Positions 16,312-25,144 of a DNA stretch of 64,000 nt are shown piece by piece. Source of the DNA: Clostridiaceae bacterium (GTDB taxonomy: Bacteria > Bacillota > Clostridia > Oscillospirales > Acutalibacteraceae); contig JAEDHT010000001.1 in NCBI GenBank assembly GCA_016296885.1, positions 60,416 to 124,415 on the forward strand, written 5' to 3'. The translations under genes were made by a program, and so were the position numbers. How positions within the stretch are numbered: the stretch's first letter is position 1; each line of letters opens with the position of its first letter. The notes under the pieces are model-generated. The model was not told where the DNA came from. It was given only the letters and a program-made list of their open reading frames with translations, and did no database searches.

Positions 16312-17779
16312 TCATAATATTATCATACCTGCTATTGTATGCGCTATATTTGGCATAGCGTCAGGCTTTATATTTAATTACGCCAGCGTTACCACCAATA
16401 TAATAGCTTTTATTTTTAATATATTTGTGTTTTCACTTAGCATAGCCGTTTCTATCTTTTTTTACCTAAATGGTAAATTAGATGAGAAGCGGATAATTGC
16501 TTTTTTGGTGGTGTGTGGTTTTTCGCTGAGATTGCTCTATATTGTCGCTACAAGTGTGGAGCAACGCCAACATGATGTACATTCGTTTGGTGGGTATGAC
16601 GGCCATGCGGCATACATAGAGTATCTGTTTTTTAACAAAGCTTTGCCCGATGTTGACCCTACGCTGGTGTGGCAGTTTTATCATCCTCCGCTTCACCATA
16701 TTATATGTGCTTTGTGGCTTTTTGTGCAGACAAAACTGGGCATAGAATATCAAAACGCTCTGGAAGGATTGCAATATTTTACGCTTTTTTATTCCACTGT
16801 TAGTATGATAGTCAGTGTGAAGATATTTAGACTGCTCGCTCTAAAAGGAAAGGGTTTGATAATCGCCACAGCGATGGTATGCTTTGCACCCTCGTTTATT
16901 ATTATGTCTGGCAGTGTAAACAATGACTGCCTTTCGGTTATGTTTATAATCTTGAGCGTATATCTTGCTATGAAATGGTATCAGAAGCCACTTTATAGAA
17001 CCATTATCAAGCTTGCACTATGCATAGGGCTTGGTATGCTCTCTAAGCTCTCGGCGGGACTTGTGAGCATAGGAGTAGCTATCGTCTTTTTGGTAAGGTT
17101 TATCAAAGCAGAGAAAAAACTGCCCATATTTAGCCAGCTAGTCGTCTTTGGCATAATATGCGTGCCTGTGGGGCTTTTGTGGAGCGTGAGAAATGCTGTT
17201 TTGTATGGCACCCCTATTAATTATGTGCCAATGCTCGATAATGACAGCTTTCAATATATCGGTTATCACTCTGCGATGGAGAGGCTGATTGATTTTAGAC
17301 CGTTTCAACTGAGTTCGCCATTTATGGCATGGGGAGATAGGTATTTTGAGTATAACCCTACCATTGGGTTGTTAAAAACATCATGCTTTGGTGAATATGT
17401 GTTTGAAGAAGAAATTATTTCCAGAGTTTTGTTTTGGACTTTTTTGGTATGCGTTGTGCTTGCGGTATGTCAGCTTATCAAGACTGCAATTAATATTAAG
17501 GACAACAACTGCAAGATGAACACACTGCTTATAACAATAGTGTCTGCTTGTTATCTTGTATCATATTATGTTTTTTGCATACAATATCCTCATACCTGCA
17601 CTATGAATATCAGGTATGCTATGATTTTTATAATACTTGTGGCATATCTAATGGGTGCATCATTGAATGAGGTGCCTAAGAATAATAAATTTTCCAGGAT
17701 AAAAAGCATAGCTATTCCTGCGATTGTGGCTGTTTATTCAGCTTCGGCTGTTATTTTTTATTCGGGCATAATGCTGTAA
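16274..17779 (+). CDS. Polytopic membrane glycosyltransferase (GT39/ArnT-like)
   Basis: 501-residue integral membrane protein with about ten or more hydrophobic helices. The first large outer loop has the acidic/His pattern of the GT-C fold ('GGYDGHAAYIEYLFF', 'YHPPLHHI'), as in dolichyl- or undecaprenyl-phosphate-sugar dependent mannosyl/aminoarabinose transferases. It probably moves a sugar from a polyprenyl carrier to a protein or wall polymer outside the membrane. The start could be the ATG at 16262 or at 16274; GGTGA lies 5 nt before the latter. It overlaps aroK and has no related neighbour, so acceptor and sugar are unknown. Confidence 0.75.
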   Translation: MRVLRKLQNLIFNHNIIIPAIVCAIFGIASGFIFNYASVTTNIIAFIFNIFVFSLSIAVSIFFYLNGKLDEKRIIAFLVVCGFSLRLLYIVATSVEQRQHDVHSFGGYDGHAAYIEYLFFNKALPDVDPTLVWQFYHPPLHHIICALWLFVQTKLGIEYQNALEGLQYFTLFYSTVSMIVSVKIFRLLALKGKGLIIATAMVCFAPSFIIMSGSVNNDCLSVMFIILSVYLAMKWYQKPLYRTIIKLALCIGLGMLSKLSAGLVSIGVAIVFLVRFIKAEKKLPIFSQLVVFGIICVPVGLLWSVRNAVLYGTPINYVPMLDNDSFQYIGYHSAMERLIDFRPFQLSSPFMAWGDRYFEYNPTIGLLKTSCFGEYVFEEEIISRVLFWTFLVCVVLAVCQLIKTAINIKDNNCKMNTLLITIVSACYLVSYYVFCIQYPHTCTMNIRYAMIFIILVAYLMGASLNEVPKNNKFSRIKSIAIPAIVAVYSASAVIFYSGIML

Positions 17780-17784
17780 AGTCA

Positions 17785-17813
17785 TTGATTTTTAGATGGC
17801 TATGATATATAAT
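17785..17813 (+). promoter_or_regulatory. Sigma-A promoter of glyA
   Basis: TTGATT (17785-17790), 17-nt spacer, TATAAT (17808-17813). The leader would be only about 35 nt, too short for a riboswitch. Confidence 0.8.
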
Positions 17814-17854
17814 TATTAGCGGTTTTTTATGATATTGAGAGGAGATGGACCATA

Positions 17855-19105
17855 ATGTTAAATAATATTCCAGATACCATAGGCTTTCTTAAAGACTATG
17901 ATCCCGATTTGTCCATGATGATAGAGAGAGAAAAAATTAGACAACAAGGCAATCTAGAGCTTATTGCATCCGAAAATATTGTTTCGCCTGCTGTGCTTTA
18001 TGCAATGGGAAGTGTTCTCACCAACAAATATGCTGAGGGCTACCCCGGCAAAAGATATTATGGTGGATGCGAGTTTATAGACGAGGTGGAGGAGCTGGCA
18101 AGACAGAGAGCTTGCAAGCTCTTTGGCTGTGACCATGCAAATGTGCAACCACACTCCGGCGCACAGGCAAATATGGCTGTGTATTTTGCTATGCTTGAGC
18201 ATGGCGACACAGTGATGGGTATGAATCTCTCTGAAGGAGGTCACCTTACACATGGTTCACCTGTAAATATGTCAGGTAAGTATTTTAACTTTGTTAGCTA
18301 TGGTGTAGGCTCCGACAGCCATGTGATAGATTATGATTTAGTTCTAGAGAAAGCACTTGAAATCAAGCCAAAAATGATAGTTTGTGGCGCAAGTGCTTAC
18401 CCAAGAATCATTGATTTTAAAAAGTTCAGAGAAATAGCCGACGCCTGCGGTGCATATCTGATGGTAGATATGGCTCATATAGCAGGACTTGTAGCAACAG
18501 GTGTGCATCCATCACCGGTGCCATATGCTGATTTTGTGACAACCACTACTCATAAGACTCTCAGAGGCCCTAGAGGCGGTATGATATTATGTAAGGAAGA
18601 ATACGCAAAAGCAATAGACAAGGCTATTTTCCCGGGCACACAGGGAGGCCCACTGATGCACATAATAGCCGCTAAGGCAGTGTGCTTTGAAGAGGCTCTC
18701 AAGCCTGAATTTAAGGAGTATGCACAAAATATTGTGAGTAACTCGAAGGCACTTGCAGATGGACTTCTCAAAAGAGGACAAAAGCTCATCTCAGGTGGCA
18801 CAGACAATCACCTTATGCTATTAGACCTCAGAGGAAGCGAAATCACAGGCAAAGACCTTGAAAAACGTCTTGACGAGGTGCATATCACTGTAAATAAAAA
18901 CACAGTGCCAAATGAACCAAGAAGTCCGTTTATCACAAGCGGAATAAGAATAGGCACACCGGCCGTAACCACCAGAGGAATGAACGAGGCTGATATGGAT
19001 GTGATTGCAGGCTTGATATGTGATGCTATTAATGATTTTGATAACAAGCGTGACTATATATACAACACCGTGGCAGAGCTTTGCAAGAAGTATCCTATTT
19101 ATTAA
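17855..19105 (+). CDS. glyA: Serine hydroxymethyltransferase
   Basis: 416-residue PLP enzyme interconverting serine and glycine with tetrahydrofolate, the main source of one-carbon units. Typical motifs are '[13 protein letters not shown]' (about 31-43), '[17 protein letters not shown]' (53-69) and the PLP lysine K234 in [21 protein letters not shown] precedes the ATG at good spacing. It is a single-gene unit with its own promoter. Its 3' end overlaps the convergent gene at 19095-19529 by 11 nt. Confidence 0.96.
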   Translation: MLNNIPDTIGFLKDYDPDLSMMIEREKIRQQGNLELIASENIVSPAVLYAMGSVLTNKYAEGYPGKRYYGGCEFIDEVEELARQRACKLFGCDHANVQPHSGAQANMAVYFAMLEHGDTVMGMNLSEGGHLTHGSPVNMSGKYFNFVSYGVGSDSHVIDYDLVLEKALEIKPKMIVCGASAYPRIIDFKKFREIADACGAYLMVDMAHIAGLVATGVHPSPVPYADFVTTTTHKTLRGPRGGMILCKEEYAKAIDKAIFPGTQGGPLMHIIAAKAVCFEEALKPEFKEYAQNIVSNSKALADGLLKRGQKLISGGTDNHLMLLDLRGSEITGKDLEKRLDEVHITVNKNTVPNEPRSPFITSGIRIGTPAVTTRGMNEADMDVIAGLICDAINDFDNKRDYIYNTVAELCKKYPIY

Positions 19106-19529
19106 CAGACTCTTTTATAGAATCTAAAAATCTGTTGTAATCCTTATCGCTGTGAATGTATATTATCCTATTATGACTGTTCCAGAGATTGAGGCCTGTT
19201 CTGTTCACCACATAACGCTTTAATATTCTTATCATAGCGTGCACACCATATGGTGCTGAGTGAAGAATATGCCTTTTCTGGTCTATCAGCTCACCTGTTA
19301 CATTCAAAAAGACGATTACCTGATTGCTTGTTATCATATATTTTGATATTTTTACATCGGTGAAACAGCTTTTATATAGCTCGACAGCTTCTTTTACAGC
19401 TATGCCACCGGGCATCAGCTCGCCATTTTCAGATTTACGCAAAAACCATTTGCTGTGCTCTAACGACAAAATCACAGCATATACATTGATTTTTTGAAGA
19501 TAATATGTCTGTTTGTGAATATCGGGCAT
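19095..19529 (-). CDS. Degenerate REP-associated (Y1/IS200-like) transposase-like protein
   Basis: 144 residues. The order of features follows the REP-associated tyrosine transposase fold: '[20 protein letters not shown]' (about 29-48), then '[20 protein letters not shown]' (about 56-75) where active proteins have 'M-P-N-H-I-H', then '[20 protein letters not shown]' (about 115-134) where they have 'W-Q-R-x-Y-x-x-x-I-I-R-N-E-x-D-Y'. The catalytic H-x-H is replaced by Q-V-I, so it cannot be an active HUH nuclease. Yet the frame is intact, with a binding site (AAAAGGAGTG) upstream. This suggests domestication for DNA binding or slow decay. The family link is my alignment by eye. Confidence 0.55.
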   Translation of the reverse strand: MPDIHKQTYYLQKINVYAVILSLEHSKWFLRKSENGELMPGGIAVKEAVELYKSCFTDVKISKYMITSNQVIVFLNVTGELIDQKRHILHSAPYGVHAMIRILKRYVVNRTGLNLWNSHNRIIYIHSDKDYNRFLDSIKESVNK

Positions 19530-19649
19530 CTTTGTTTATCACTCCTTTTAGGTGGATTTTTTCTGATATATAAAATTATTATTGGAATATCCGGTGTTCA
19601 TATTCAGACAAAAATAAAAAGAATAAGAAAGTAAGAGGAAATATCCAAA

Positions 19650-20240
19650 ATGGCTAAATTATATTTTAAGTACGGTGCTATGGGCAGCAGCAAAACTGCA
19701 CAGGCGCTTATCACAAAATTTAACTATGAGGAGAGAAACATGGGTGTATGGCTGATAAAGCCATCAACCGATACACGTGACGGTGCAAATATAGTCAGAT
19801 CTCGAGCAGGCCTTGATGCCAAGGCAGATGTTGTGAGGCCGGGTGATGATATCTGCAAGATGTTTGATGCAGTGAGAAGCGAACGTAATATAGACGTTGT
19901 CATAGTAGACGAATGTCAGTTTTTCAGCACAGAGCAGATTCAGATGCTCAGAAAAATAGTAGACAGTGACCAAATTCCTGTTCTATGCTTTGGTTTACGC
20001 ACCGATTTTCTTACACATCTTTTCCCTGGTAGTATGCGCTTGATGGAGATAGCAGACTGCATAGAAGAGATAAAAACAATGTGTCATTGTGGCAGAAAGG
20101 CCACTGTGAATGCACGAATAGACGAAAACGGCAGAGTGGTAACAAAGGGTGATCAGATTTTGATTGGTGGCAACGATAGTTACATAGCCATGTGCCACAA
20201 ATGCTATATGGAAAACATAGAAAATTCGCAGAGAGATTAA
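19650..20240 (+). CDS. tdk: Thymidine kinase
   Basis: 196-residue salvage enzyme phosphorylating thymidine to TMP. The P-loop is 'YGAMGSSKT' (8-16), the DExQ-like motif is 'VDECQFF' (about 90), the lasso/lid sequence is near 'LRTDFLTHLFPGS', and four zinc-binding cysteines are visible ('MCHCGRKA' and 'MCHKCY'). Length and order are typical for type II thymidine kinase. AAGTAAGAGG precedes the ATG. It is followed by the promoter and leader of rplS, so it probably forms its own unit. Confidence 0.95.
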   Translation: MAKLYFKYGAMGSSKTAQALITKFNYEERNMGVWLIKPSTDTRDGANIVRSRAGLDAKADVVRPGDDICKMFDAVRSERNIDVVIVDECQFFSTEQIQMLRKIVDSDQIPVLCFGLRTDFLTHLFPGSMRLMEIADCIEEIKTMCHCGRKATVNARIDENGRVVTKGDQILIGGNDSYIAMCHKCYMENIENSQRD

Positions 20241-20259
20241 AATATTTTAAAAATAAAAC

Positions 20260-20289
20260 TTGACAGGTGCTGTGACCGTGTGCTAAAAT
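20260..20289 (+). promoter_or_regulatory. Strong promoter of rplS
   Basis: TTGACA (20260-20265), 18-nt spacer, TAAAAT (20284-20289) with an extended -10 TG just before it. It precedes a leader of about 120 nt. Confidence 0.85.
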
Positions 20290-20291
20290 AC

Positions 20292-20390
20292 AGAGGTACG
20301 TGAAACCGTCAGAATTATTTTTGACGTGGATCATGCCCGGCATAGCCGAGAATGAAGCTGACATTCCTCTGGTTGCGTTTTTACCACGAA
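20292..20390 (+). ncRNA. Structured rplS leader, probable L19-type leader RNA
   Basis: The 5' untranslated region of rplS can form several nested stems: AGAGG (20292-20296) with CCTCT (20366-20370); CGTCA (20307-20311) with TGACG (20322-20326); AATG (20351-20354) with CATT (20362-20365); and a possible longer pairing of CGTGG (20325-20329) with CCACG (20384-20388). The position directly before rplS matches the L19 leader that binds L19 and represses its own gene in Firmicutes. The outer stem begins very near the predicted transcription start, so its 5' limit is uncertain. The match to the known family is not verified. Confidence 0.5.
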
Positions 20391-20414
20391 TGTCTGATAA
20401 ATGGAGGAAAGAAA

Positions 20415-20759
20415 ATGGACGCATTAAGAACTATTGCACAAAGCTCATTGAAGAATGAAGTACCATCCTTTAATGTTGGTGACACAGTAAGAGTAAGCGT
20501 AAACATCCGTGAGGGAGACAGAGAAAGAGTTCAGATGTTCGAAGGCACTGTTATTGCTAGAAAGAGCAGTGGCGTTGCAGAAACATTCACAGTAAGACGT
20601 GTTTCCTATGGCGTTGGCGTTGAAAGAGTATTCCCACTTCACTCACCTAACGTAAAAGACGTTCAGGTTATTAGAAGAGGTCGTGTTCGTAGAGCTAAGC
20701 TTTATTATCTTCGTGGCAGACAAGGTAAGGCTGCTAAGGTTAAAGAGCAGATTCGCTGA
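20415..20759 (+). CDS. rplS: 50S ribosomal protein L19
   Basis: 114-residue component of the large ribosomal subunit at the 30S-50S interface. Family hallmarks are '[20 protein letters not shown]' (about 19-38), '[14 protein letters not shown]' and '[18 protein letters not shown]'. The ATG at 20415 has GGAGG upstream; an earlier in-frame codon lies within the structured leader and is not used. It is followed by a clean terminator. The trmD and rimM genes that usually sit next to it are absent here. Confidence 0.97.
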   Translation: MDALRTIAQSSLKNEVPSFNVGDTVRVSVNIREGDRERVQMFEGTVIARKSSGVAETFTVRRVSYGVGVERVFPLHSPNVKDVQVIRRGRVRRAKLYYLRGRQGKAAKVKEQIR

Positions 20760-20768
20760 TAGTTACTT

Positions 20769-20800
20769 AAAAGGGGACATTTATCGTGTCCCCTTTTTTA
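20769..20800 (+). terminator. Terminator of rplS
   Basis: GGGGACA (20773-20779)/TGTCCCC (20787-20793), extended by AAAA/TTTT, with a T6 run. Confidence 0.92.
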
Positions 20801-20870
20801 CTAACAGTTAAAAATTTTTTCGAGCCAAAACACAATGTATTTTAGCCCGAAATAAGGGAGGGAGTACCGT

Positions 20871-21485
20871 TTGAAAAAGCTTGATGCAGACCTACTAAAG
20901 CAAGCAGAAAAAAACAACGGTAGGCCGCCTAAAGAGCATAAAAAAATAAATCCTATGTTGATAAGCACCTTTGAATGGATGCAAGCAGCCGCCATTGCTA
21001 TAGTTACAGTGGTTGTTGCTATGACATTTATTTTCCGAATAGTAGATGTTAGAGGTGACTCAATGCTCAACACACTATTTGATGGTGATAAGGTGCTTGT
21101 CTATTCATTAATGTACACACCAAAACAGGGTGATGTGGTTATAGTAAGTCATGCCGAAAAGTATGACGAGCCTATAGTCAAGCGTGTAATAGCATCAGAG
21201 GGTCAGAAGGTGGATATAGACTATAACACCGGAGATGTCTTTGTGGATGACCAAAAGCTGAGTGAAGACTACCTCACCTTTAAAATAGAGGGGCTTAGAA
21301 CCGGCTATGACGATATTTCGTTTCCGCTTATAGTGCCTGAGGGGTGCTTATTTGTGCTGGGTGATAATCGCCCGGTCTCTCTGGACAGTCGCACAAGCAC
21401 TATTGGTTTTGTCGACTGCGATGATGTGATTGGTAAGGCTACATTTGTAGTTTATCCTATGAGTAGGATAACGGCGGTACATTGA
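20871..21485 (+). CDS. lepB: Signal peptidase I (first copy)
   Basis: 204 residues. It removes signal peptides from exported proteins at the outer face of the membrane. One N-terminal transmembrane helix (about 38-58) is followed by catalytic S64 in 'RGDSML' and K104 in 'IVKRVIA', and the box 'LGDNRPVSLDSR' is present. The start is TTG with GGGAGGG 9 nt upstream. It lies immediately before a second, related copy, with 46 nt between them. All catalytic residues are intact, so both copies are probably active. Confidence 0.93.
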   Translation: MKKLDADLLKQAEKNNGRPPKEHKKINPMLISTFEWMQAAAIAIVTVVVAMTFIFRIVDVRGDSMLNTLFDGDKVLVYSLMYTPKQGDVVIVSHAEKYDEPIVKRVIASEGQKVDIDYNTGDVFVDDQKLSEDYLTFKIEGLRTGYDDISFPLIVPEGCLFVLGDNRPVSLDSRTSTIGFVDCDDVIGKATFVVYPMSRITAVH

Positions 21486-21531
21486 GTGTCAGTTTTACAA
21501 TTTTAAGGAAATTGTAGTTGAGGTTATGGTT

Positions 21532-22230
21532 ATGAAAGATAATAATGATTTTGTAGATGTTTCAAGTGGAGCTCAAAAAGAGCTCGGAGGAGATATACAG
21601 GAGCCTGAAACCGAAGGCGAAGAAGCACTTCAAGACCAATTTGAAGAATTGGACGATGGCTTCAGCGTTTCGGATGAAGAACTCAAAAATAAAAAGAAGA
21701 GACCATCTGTCGTAATTTTCGAATGGGTGCAGTCTATGATAAATGCCATTGTGATAGTGATACTCATATTCACATTTGTGGTGAGAATTATCAATGTTGA
21801 TGGCACATCAATGATGAACACATTGCTTGATGGCGACAAGCTTCTCGTCACAAACTATTCACAAAACTACAGCTATGGCGATGTTGTTATAATCAGCCGT
21901 GGCACTTCGCTTGAAAAAGTGCTTGTAAAGCGTGTTATTGCAACAGAAGGACAGATTGTCAACATAGATTCCAACACCGGTAAGGTGAGCGTGGATAATG
22001 TTGTGCTAAGCGAAGAATACACCAAAGATGGCTTAGACACCTTCAACTATACTGACGATGTGGAGTTTCCTGTAACTGTTCCTGATGGCATGGTGTTTGT
22101 TTTGGGTGACAATAGAGCTGTATCAAAAGACAGCAGAGACAGTGAAGTTGGCTTTATTGATGTTAACAATATCATCGGTAAAGCTCAAGCAATTATTTTC
22201 CCATACGACAGAATAGGATCTGTTTATTGA
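21532..22230 (+). CDS. lepB: Signal peptidase I (second copy)
   Basis: 232 residues, paralogous to the copy just upstream but with a longer, acidic cytoplasmic N-terminus (about 57 residues). The transmembrane helix spans about 64-86, the catalytic pair is S93 ('DGTSMMN') and K133 ('LVKRVIA'), and the 'LGDNRAVSKDSR' box follows. The ATG at 21532 is chosen because GAGG lies 8 nt before it; the one at 21526 is too close. A strong terminator follows, so the two lepB genes form one unit. The two enzymes may differ in substrate preference. Confidence 0.93.
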   Translation: MKDNNDFVDVSSGAQKELGGDIQEPETEGEEALQDQFEELDDGFSVSDEELKNKKKRPSVVIFEWVQSMINAIVIVILIFTFVVRIINVDGTSMMNTLLDGDKLLVTNYSQNYSYGDVVIISRGTSLEKVLVKRVIATEGQIVNIDSNTGKVSVDNVVLSEEYTKDGLDTFNYTDDVEFPVTVPDGMVFVLGDNRAVSKDSRDSEVGFIDVNNIIGKAQAIIFPYDRIGSVY

Positions 22231-22236
22231 TTTTAG

Positions 22237-22285
22237 AGGGTAGCTTGAAATATTATGATGTTTCAAGCTTACCCTTTTTTTATTT
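22237..22285 (+). terminator. Terminator after the second lepB
   Basis: GGGTAGCTTGAAA (22238-22250) pairs with TTTCAAGCTTACCC (22261-22274) with one bulge; a T7 run follows. Confidence 0.9.
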
Positions 22286-22322
22286 TTTTGTATAAATATA
22301 GTAAAGAAGAGTTGATTGATAT

Positions 22323-23234
22323 ATGGAAAAAAATATGTATTTAAAAGATAATAACAGCGGTATGCTTACTTCGGCTGCTGTTAACTGGTTTCCGGGACAT
22401 ATGACCAAAGCCAACAGAAAGATAGAATCCAGCCTAAAGCTGGTGGATGCTGTGTGTGAGGTGATAGATGCACGTGTGCCACAAAGTAGCCGAAACCCGG
22501 AGCTTGACAGAATAATTCAGCACAAGCCGAGGATAATCGTGCTTAATAAATGCGATATGGCAGACCCCAAGAAGACCGCACAGTGGATAAGCTACTACAA
22601 ATCACGTGGCATCACCGCTATTGCTGTGGATTGTAAGAGCGGTAAAGGAATAAACAACTTTGCGCCAACTGTAAAAAGTGTGTTTGCAGATAAGATAAAG
22701 CAGTGGGAAAGCAAGGGAATGATAGGCAGAACTATCAGAGTTATGGTTGTGGGTATACCAAACGTGGGCAAATCCAGCTTTATTAATAAGCTTACAAAAA
22801 GCACCCGTGCCAAGGCAGAGGATCGCCCGGGCGTTACCAGAGGTAATCAGTGGTTCACTGTGGATAAGACTCTCGATATTCTCGATACTCCAGGTGTGCT
22901 ATGGCCTAAGTTTGAAGACCAAAATGTGGGTATGATGCTGGCTTATACAGGAGCTGTCAAGGATGACGTGGTAGATATTGAGCTATTGGCGATGAACCTG
23001 CTTGTGCTATTAAGAGAGAAATACCCAGAGCCTTTGAAAGCACGATATAAACTAGACAAAATAGATATAGACAGCCTAGAGGCATATGAACTGTTGGAGC
23101 TGATAGGCAGAAAGAGAGGTATGCTAATAAGTGGTGGCGAAATAGACACCCTCAGAGCAGCATCTACTGTGCTTGATGAATTCAGAGCAACCACCCTTGG
23201 CAAGATAACCTTGGAGGATGTAAACAATGGCTAA
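22323..23234 (+). CDS. rbgA: Ribosome biogenesis GTPase RbgA (YlqF)
   Basis: 303-residue circularly permuted GTPase needed for late 50S subunit assembly. The G4 motif N-K-C-D (about 73-76) comes before G1 'GIPNVGKSS' (about 144-152) and G3 'DTPGVL', the defining order of the family. 'NWFPGHMTKA' near residue 21 is the family's N-terminal signature. The C-terminal RNA-binding part is present. The start codon lacks a strong binding site; a second in-frame ATG lies 4 codons later. It overlaps rnhB by 8 nt, as in many Firmicutes where ylqF and rnhB are adjacent. Confidence 0.94.
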   Translation: MEKNMYLKDNNSGMLTSAAVNWFPGHMTKANRKIESSLKLVDAVCEVIDARVPQSSRNPELDRIIQHKPRIIVLNKCDMADPKKTAQWISYYKSRGITAIAVDCKSGKGINNFAPTVKSVFADKIKQWESKGMIGRTIRVMVVGIPNVGKSSFINKLTKSTRAKAEDRPGVTRGNQWFTVDKTLDILDTPGVLWPKFEDQNVGMMLAYTGAVKDDVVDIELLAMNLLVLLREKYPEPLKARYKLDKIDIDSLEAYELLELIGRKRGMLISGGEIDTLRAASTVLDEFRATTLGKITLEDVNNG

Positions 23235-23844
23235 TGAAAACATCACCGACAATCTTCACTATGAGCGACTACTTAAAGAAAAAGGATTCAACCTTGTGTG
23301 TGGTATAGACGAGGCAGGCAGAGGTCCGCTTGCAGGCCCTGTGTGTGCTGCCGCCGTCATTATGCCTGATGGCTTTGTGATTGATGGAGTTACTGATTCC
23401 AAAAAGCTTTCTCCCAAAAAGCGTGATATGCTTTTTGATATGATAAAAGAAAACGCTGTGTCTTATTCCATAGCCTATGCTTCTGTGGAAGAAATTGAGG
23501 AGATAAATATATTAAATGCAACTATGCTTGCTATGAGGCGTGCCTGTGATGGGCTTGAGATAAAACCCGATTTTGCAATAATCGACGGCAACAAAACTCC
23601 GGAGCTGAGCTGTCCGTCATATTCGATAGTAAAGGGCGATAGCTTATCGCATAGCATAGCGGCGGCATCTATACTTGCCAAGGTGAGCCGAGATAGACTT
23701 ATCGAACAAATGGCAAAGGAATATCCACAATATGAGTTTGAAAAGCACAAGGGATACGGAACTAAGCTACATATAGAAATGATAAGAAAATATGGGCCAT
23801 TACCTGTTCACAGAATGAGCTTTCTCAAAAAGATATTGAAATAA
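23227..23844 (+). CDS. rnhB: Ribonuclease HII
   Basis: 205-residue enzyme that nicks RNA at RNA-DNA junctions and removes misincorporated ribonucleotides. The acidic site is visible as G-I-D-E-A-G-R-G (D28, E29) plus a later Asp in 'PDFAIIDGNK'. 'SIAAASILAKVSRDRLI' and 'YPQYEFEKHKGYGTK' are family signatures. It overlaps rbgA and is followed by yraN 9 nt later; the trio is a conserved neighbourhood. Confidence 0.96.
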   Translation: MANENITDNLHYERLLKEKGFNLVCGIDEAGRGPLAGPVCAAAVIMPDGFVIDGVTDSKKLSPKKRDMLFDMIKENAVSYSIAYASVEEIEEINILNATMLAMRRACDGLEIKPDFAIIDGNKTPELSCPSYSIVKGDSLSHSIAAASILAKVSRDRLIEQMAKEYPQYEFEKHKGYGTKLHIEMIRKYGPLPVHRMSFLKKILK

Positions 23845-23853
23845 GGTGTAACA

Positions 23854-24237
23854 TTGACAAAGCAGAAAGATGTAGGCAACCACGGCGAGCAGATAGCTTG
23901 CAAGTATCTTGAAGATAACGGTTATGTGATAGTGCAGAAAAACTATTACGAGAGCTGTGGCGAGATAGATATAATAGCTCGAAGCGGAAGATTTATAGTC
24001 TTTGCAGAGGTGAAAACAAGAAAATATTATGCAAAAATAAGAGACATAATGTCTGTTAACATATCAAAAAGGAAAAAGATAATCAAAACAGCATATAAAT
24101 ATATAATAAAGAATAACTGCAAGTTGCAACCGAGATTTGATGTGATAGAGATATCCCTTAAAAATGATGGTAGCCACAGCTTGCAACATATTCAAAATGC
24201 ATTTATGCTGGAGGATAGGGATTATGGATTATTTTGA
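23854..24237 (+). CDS. yraN: YraN/UPF0102-family endonuclease-like protein
   Basis: 127 residues with the UPF0102 pattern 'GNHGEQIACKYLEDNGY' (about 8-24), 'NYYESCGEIDIIAR' and 'FAEVKTRK', the latter carrying the E-x-K of a restriction-endonuclease-like fold. It is probably a DNA-processing protein; the exact role is unknown. It starts at TTG with AAGGTG 5 nt upstream. It follows rnhB as usual and its 3' end overlaps the dipeptidase gene by 14 nt. Confidence 0.9.
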   Translation: MTKQKDVGNHGEQIACKYLEDNGYVIVQKNYYESCGEIDIIARSGRFIVFAEVKTRKYYAKIRDIMSVNISKRKKIIKTAYKYIIKNNCKLQPRFDVIEISLKNDGSHSLQHIQNAFMLEDRDYGLF

Positions 24238-25123
24238 TCTTCATTGCGATACACCCGGTGAGCTTTTTAAACGAAAAGAATGTATTAATCAAAACTCGTG
24301 TCATATTTCACTCCAAAAAGCAGACTACATAAATCGCTGGATACAATGTATGGCGGTGTGGATACCCGATGCCTACAGCGGAGATAATGCACTTGACTAT
24401 TTTGAGCATGTTTATTATAATTTTTTAAGTCAGGCTACACTTCCTGGTATAATCAGCGGTGGCGAGATGATAAAAAACTGCGACAGAGGATTTATCATCA
24501 CGGTAGAAGGAGGCAGAGTGCTGGGAGGTACTCTGGAACATATAAAAAAGCTTGCTGATATGAATGTGAAAGTGCTTACACTAACATGGAATGGCGAAAA
24601 CGAAATAGGCGGTGGAGCTGATACCAACATTGGAATTACGCCATTTGGAAAATCAGCCGTAGAACAGCTAGAAAAAAACAATATAATCATAGATATCTCT
24701 CATGCGAGTGACAAGCTTTTTTATGATGTATGTGAATATAGCAAAAGGGCGTTTATTGCCACCCATTCTAATAGCAGAAAAATCTGCAACCATAAGCGAA
24801 ACCTAACTGATGAGCAGTTTGGAATAATCAGAGACATCGGTGGAATAGTTGGGCTAAATTTTTGCAAAGAATTTATTACCACTGATGGCAGAGCCACGAT
24901 GGAGGATTTGCTTAGTCATGCAGAGCATTTTTTGAGCCTTGGCGGAGAAGATGTGATTGCGCTTGGAAGTGATTTTGATGGCGCTGATATGCCGTGCGGA
25001 ATATCGGGTATAGAGTCTATGGGCGATTTTTATGAGCTGTTTTTGAGAAAGAATTATAGCGAAACGCTCACCCGAAAAATATTTTTTGATAATGCTTACA
25101 ATTTTTTTATAAATAATATATAG
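24224..25123 (+). CDS. Membrane-dipeptidase-type (M19) peptidase
   Basis: 299-residue zinc dipeptidase of the renal dipeptidase family, expected to hydrolyse dipeptides, possibly including D-amino-acid ones. Metal ligands are visible at the N-terminus (D-L-H-C-D-T), at the central Glu ('ITVEGGRVL'), and in 'DISHASDK' and 'ATHSNSR', with the C-terminal 'LGSDFDGAD'. It has no signal peptide, so it is cytoplasmic. The ATG chosen has GGAGG 9 nt upstream, is the natural start of the D-L-H-C-D-T fold and overlaps yraN. thrC follows 21 nt later. Confidence 0.9.
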   Translation: MDYFDLHCDTPGELFKRKECINQNSCHISLQKADYINRWIQCMAVWIPDAYSGDNALDYFEHVYYNFLSQATLPGIISGGEMIKNCDRGFIITVEGGRVLGGTLEHIKKLADMNVKVLTLTWNGENEIGGGADTNIGITPFGKSAVEQLEKNNIIIDISHASDKLFYDVCEYSKRAFIATHSNSRKICNHKRNLTDEQFGIIRDIGGIVGLNFCKEFITTDGRATMEDLLSHAEHFLSLGGEDVIALGSDFDGADMPCGISGIESMGDFYELFLRKNYSETLTRKIFFDNAYNFFINNI

Positions 25124-25144
25124 GTTTGAAAAGAGGATGTTAAA

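Noticed and set aside
17814..17854. Riboswitch before glyA
   Set aside because: The leader is only about 35 nt and has no structure.
25124..25144. T-box or attenuator before thrC
   Set aside because: The gap to the dipeptidase gene is 21 nt, too short for such an element.
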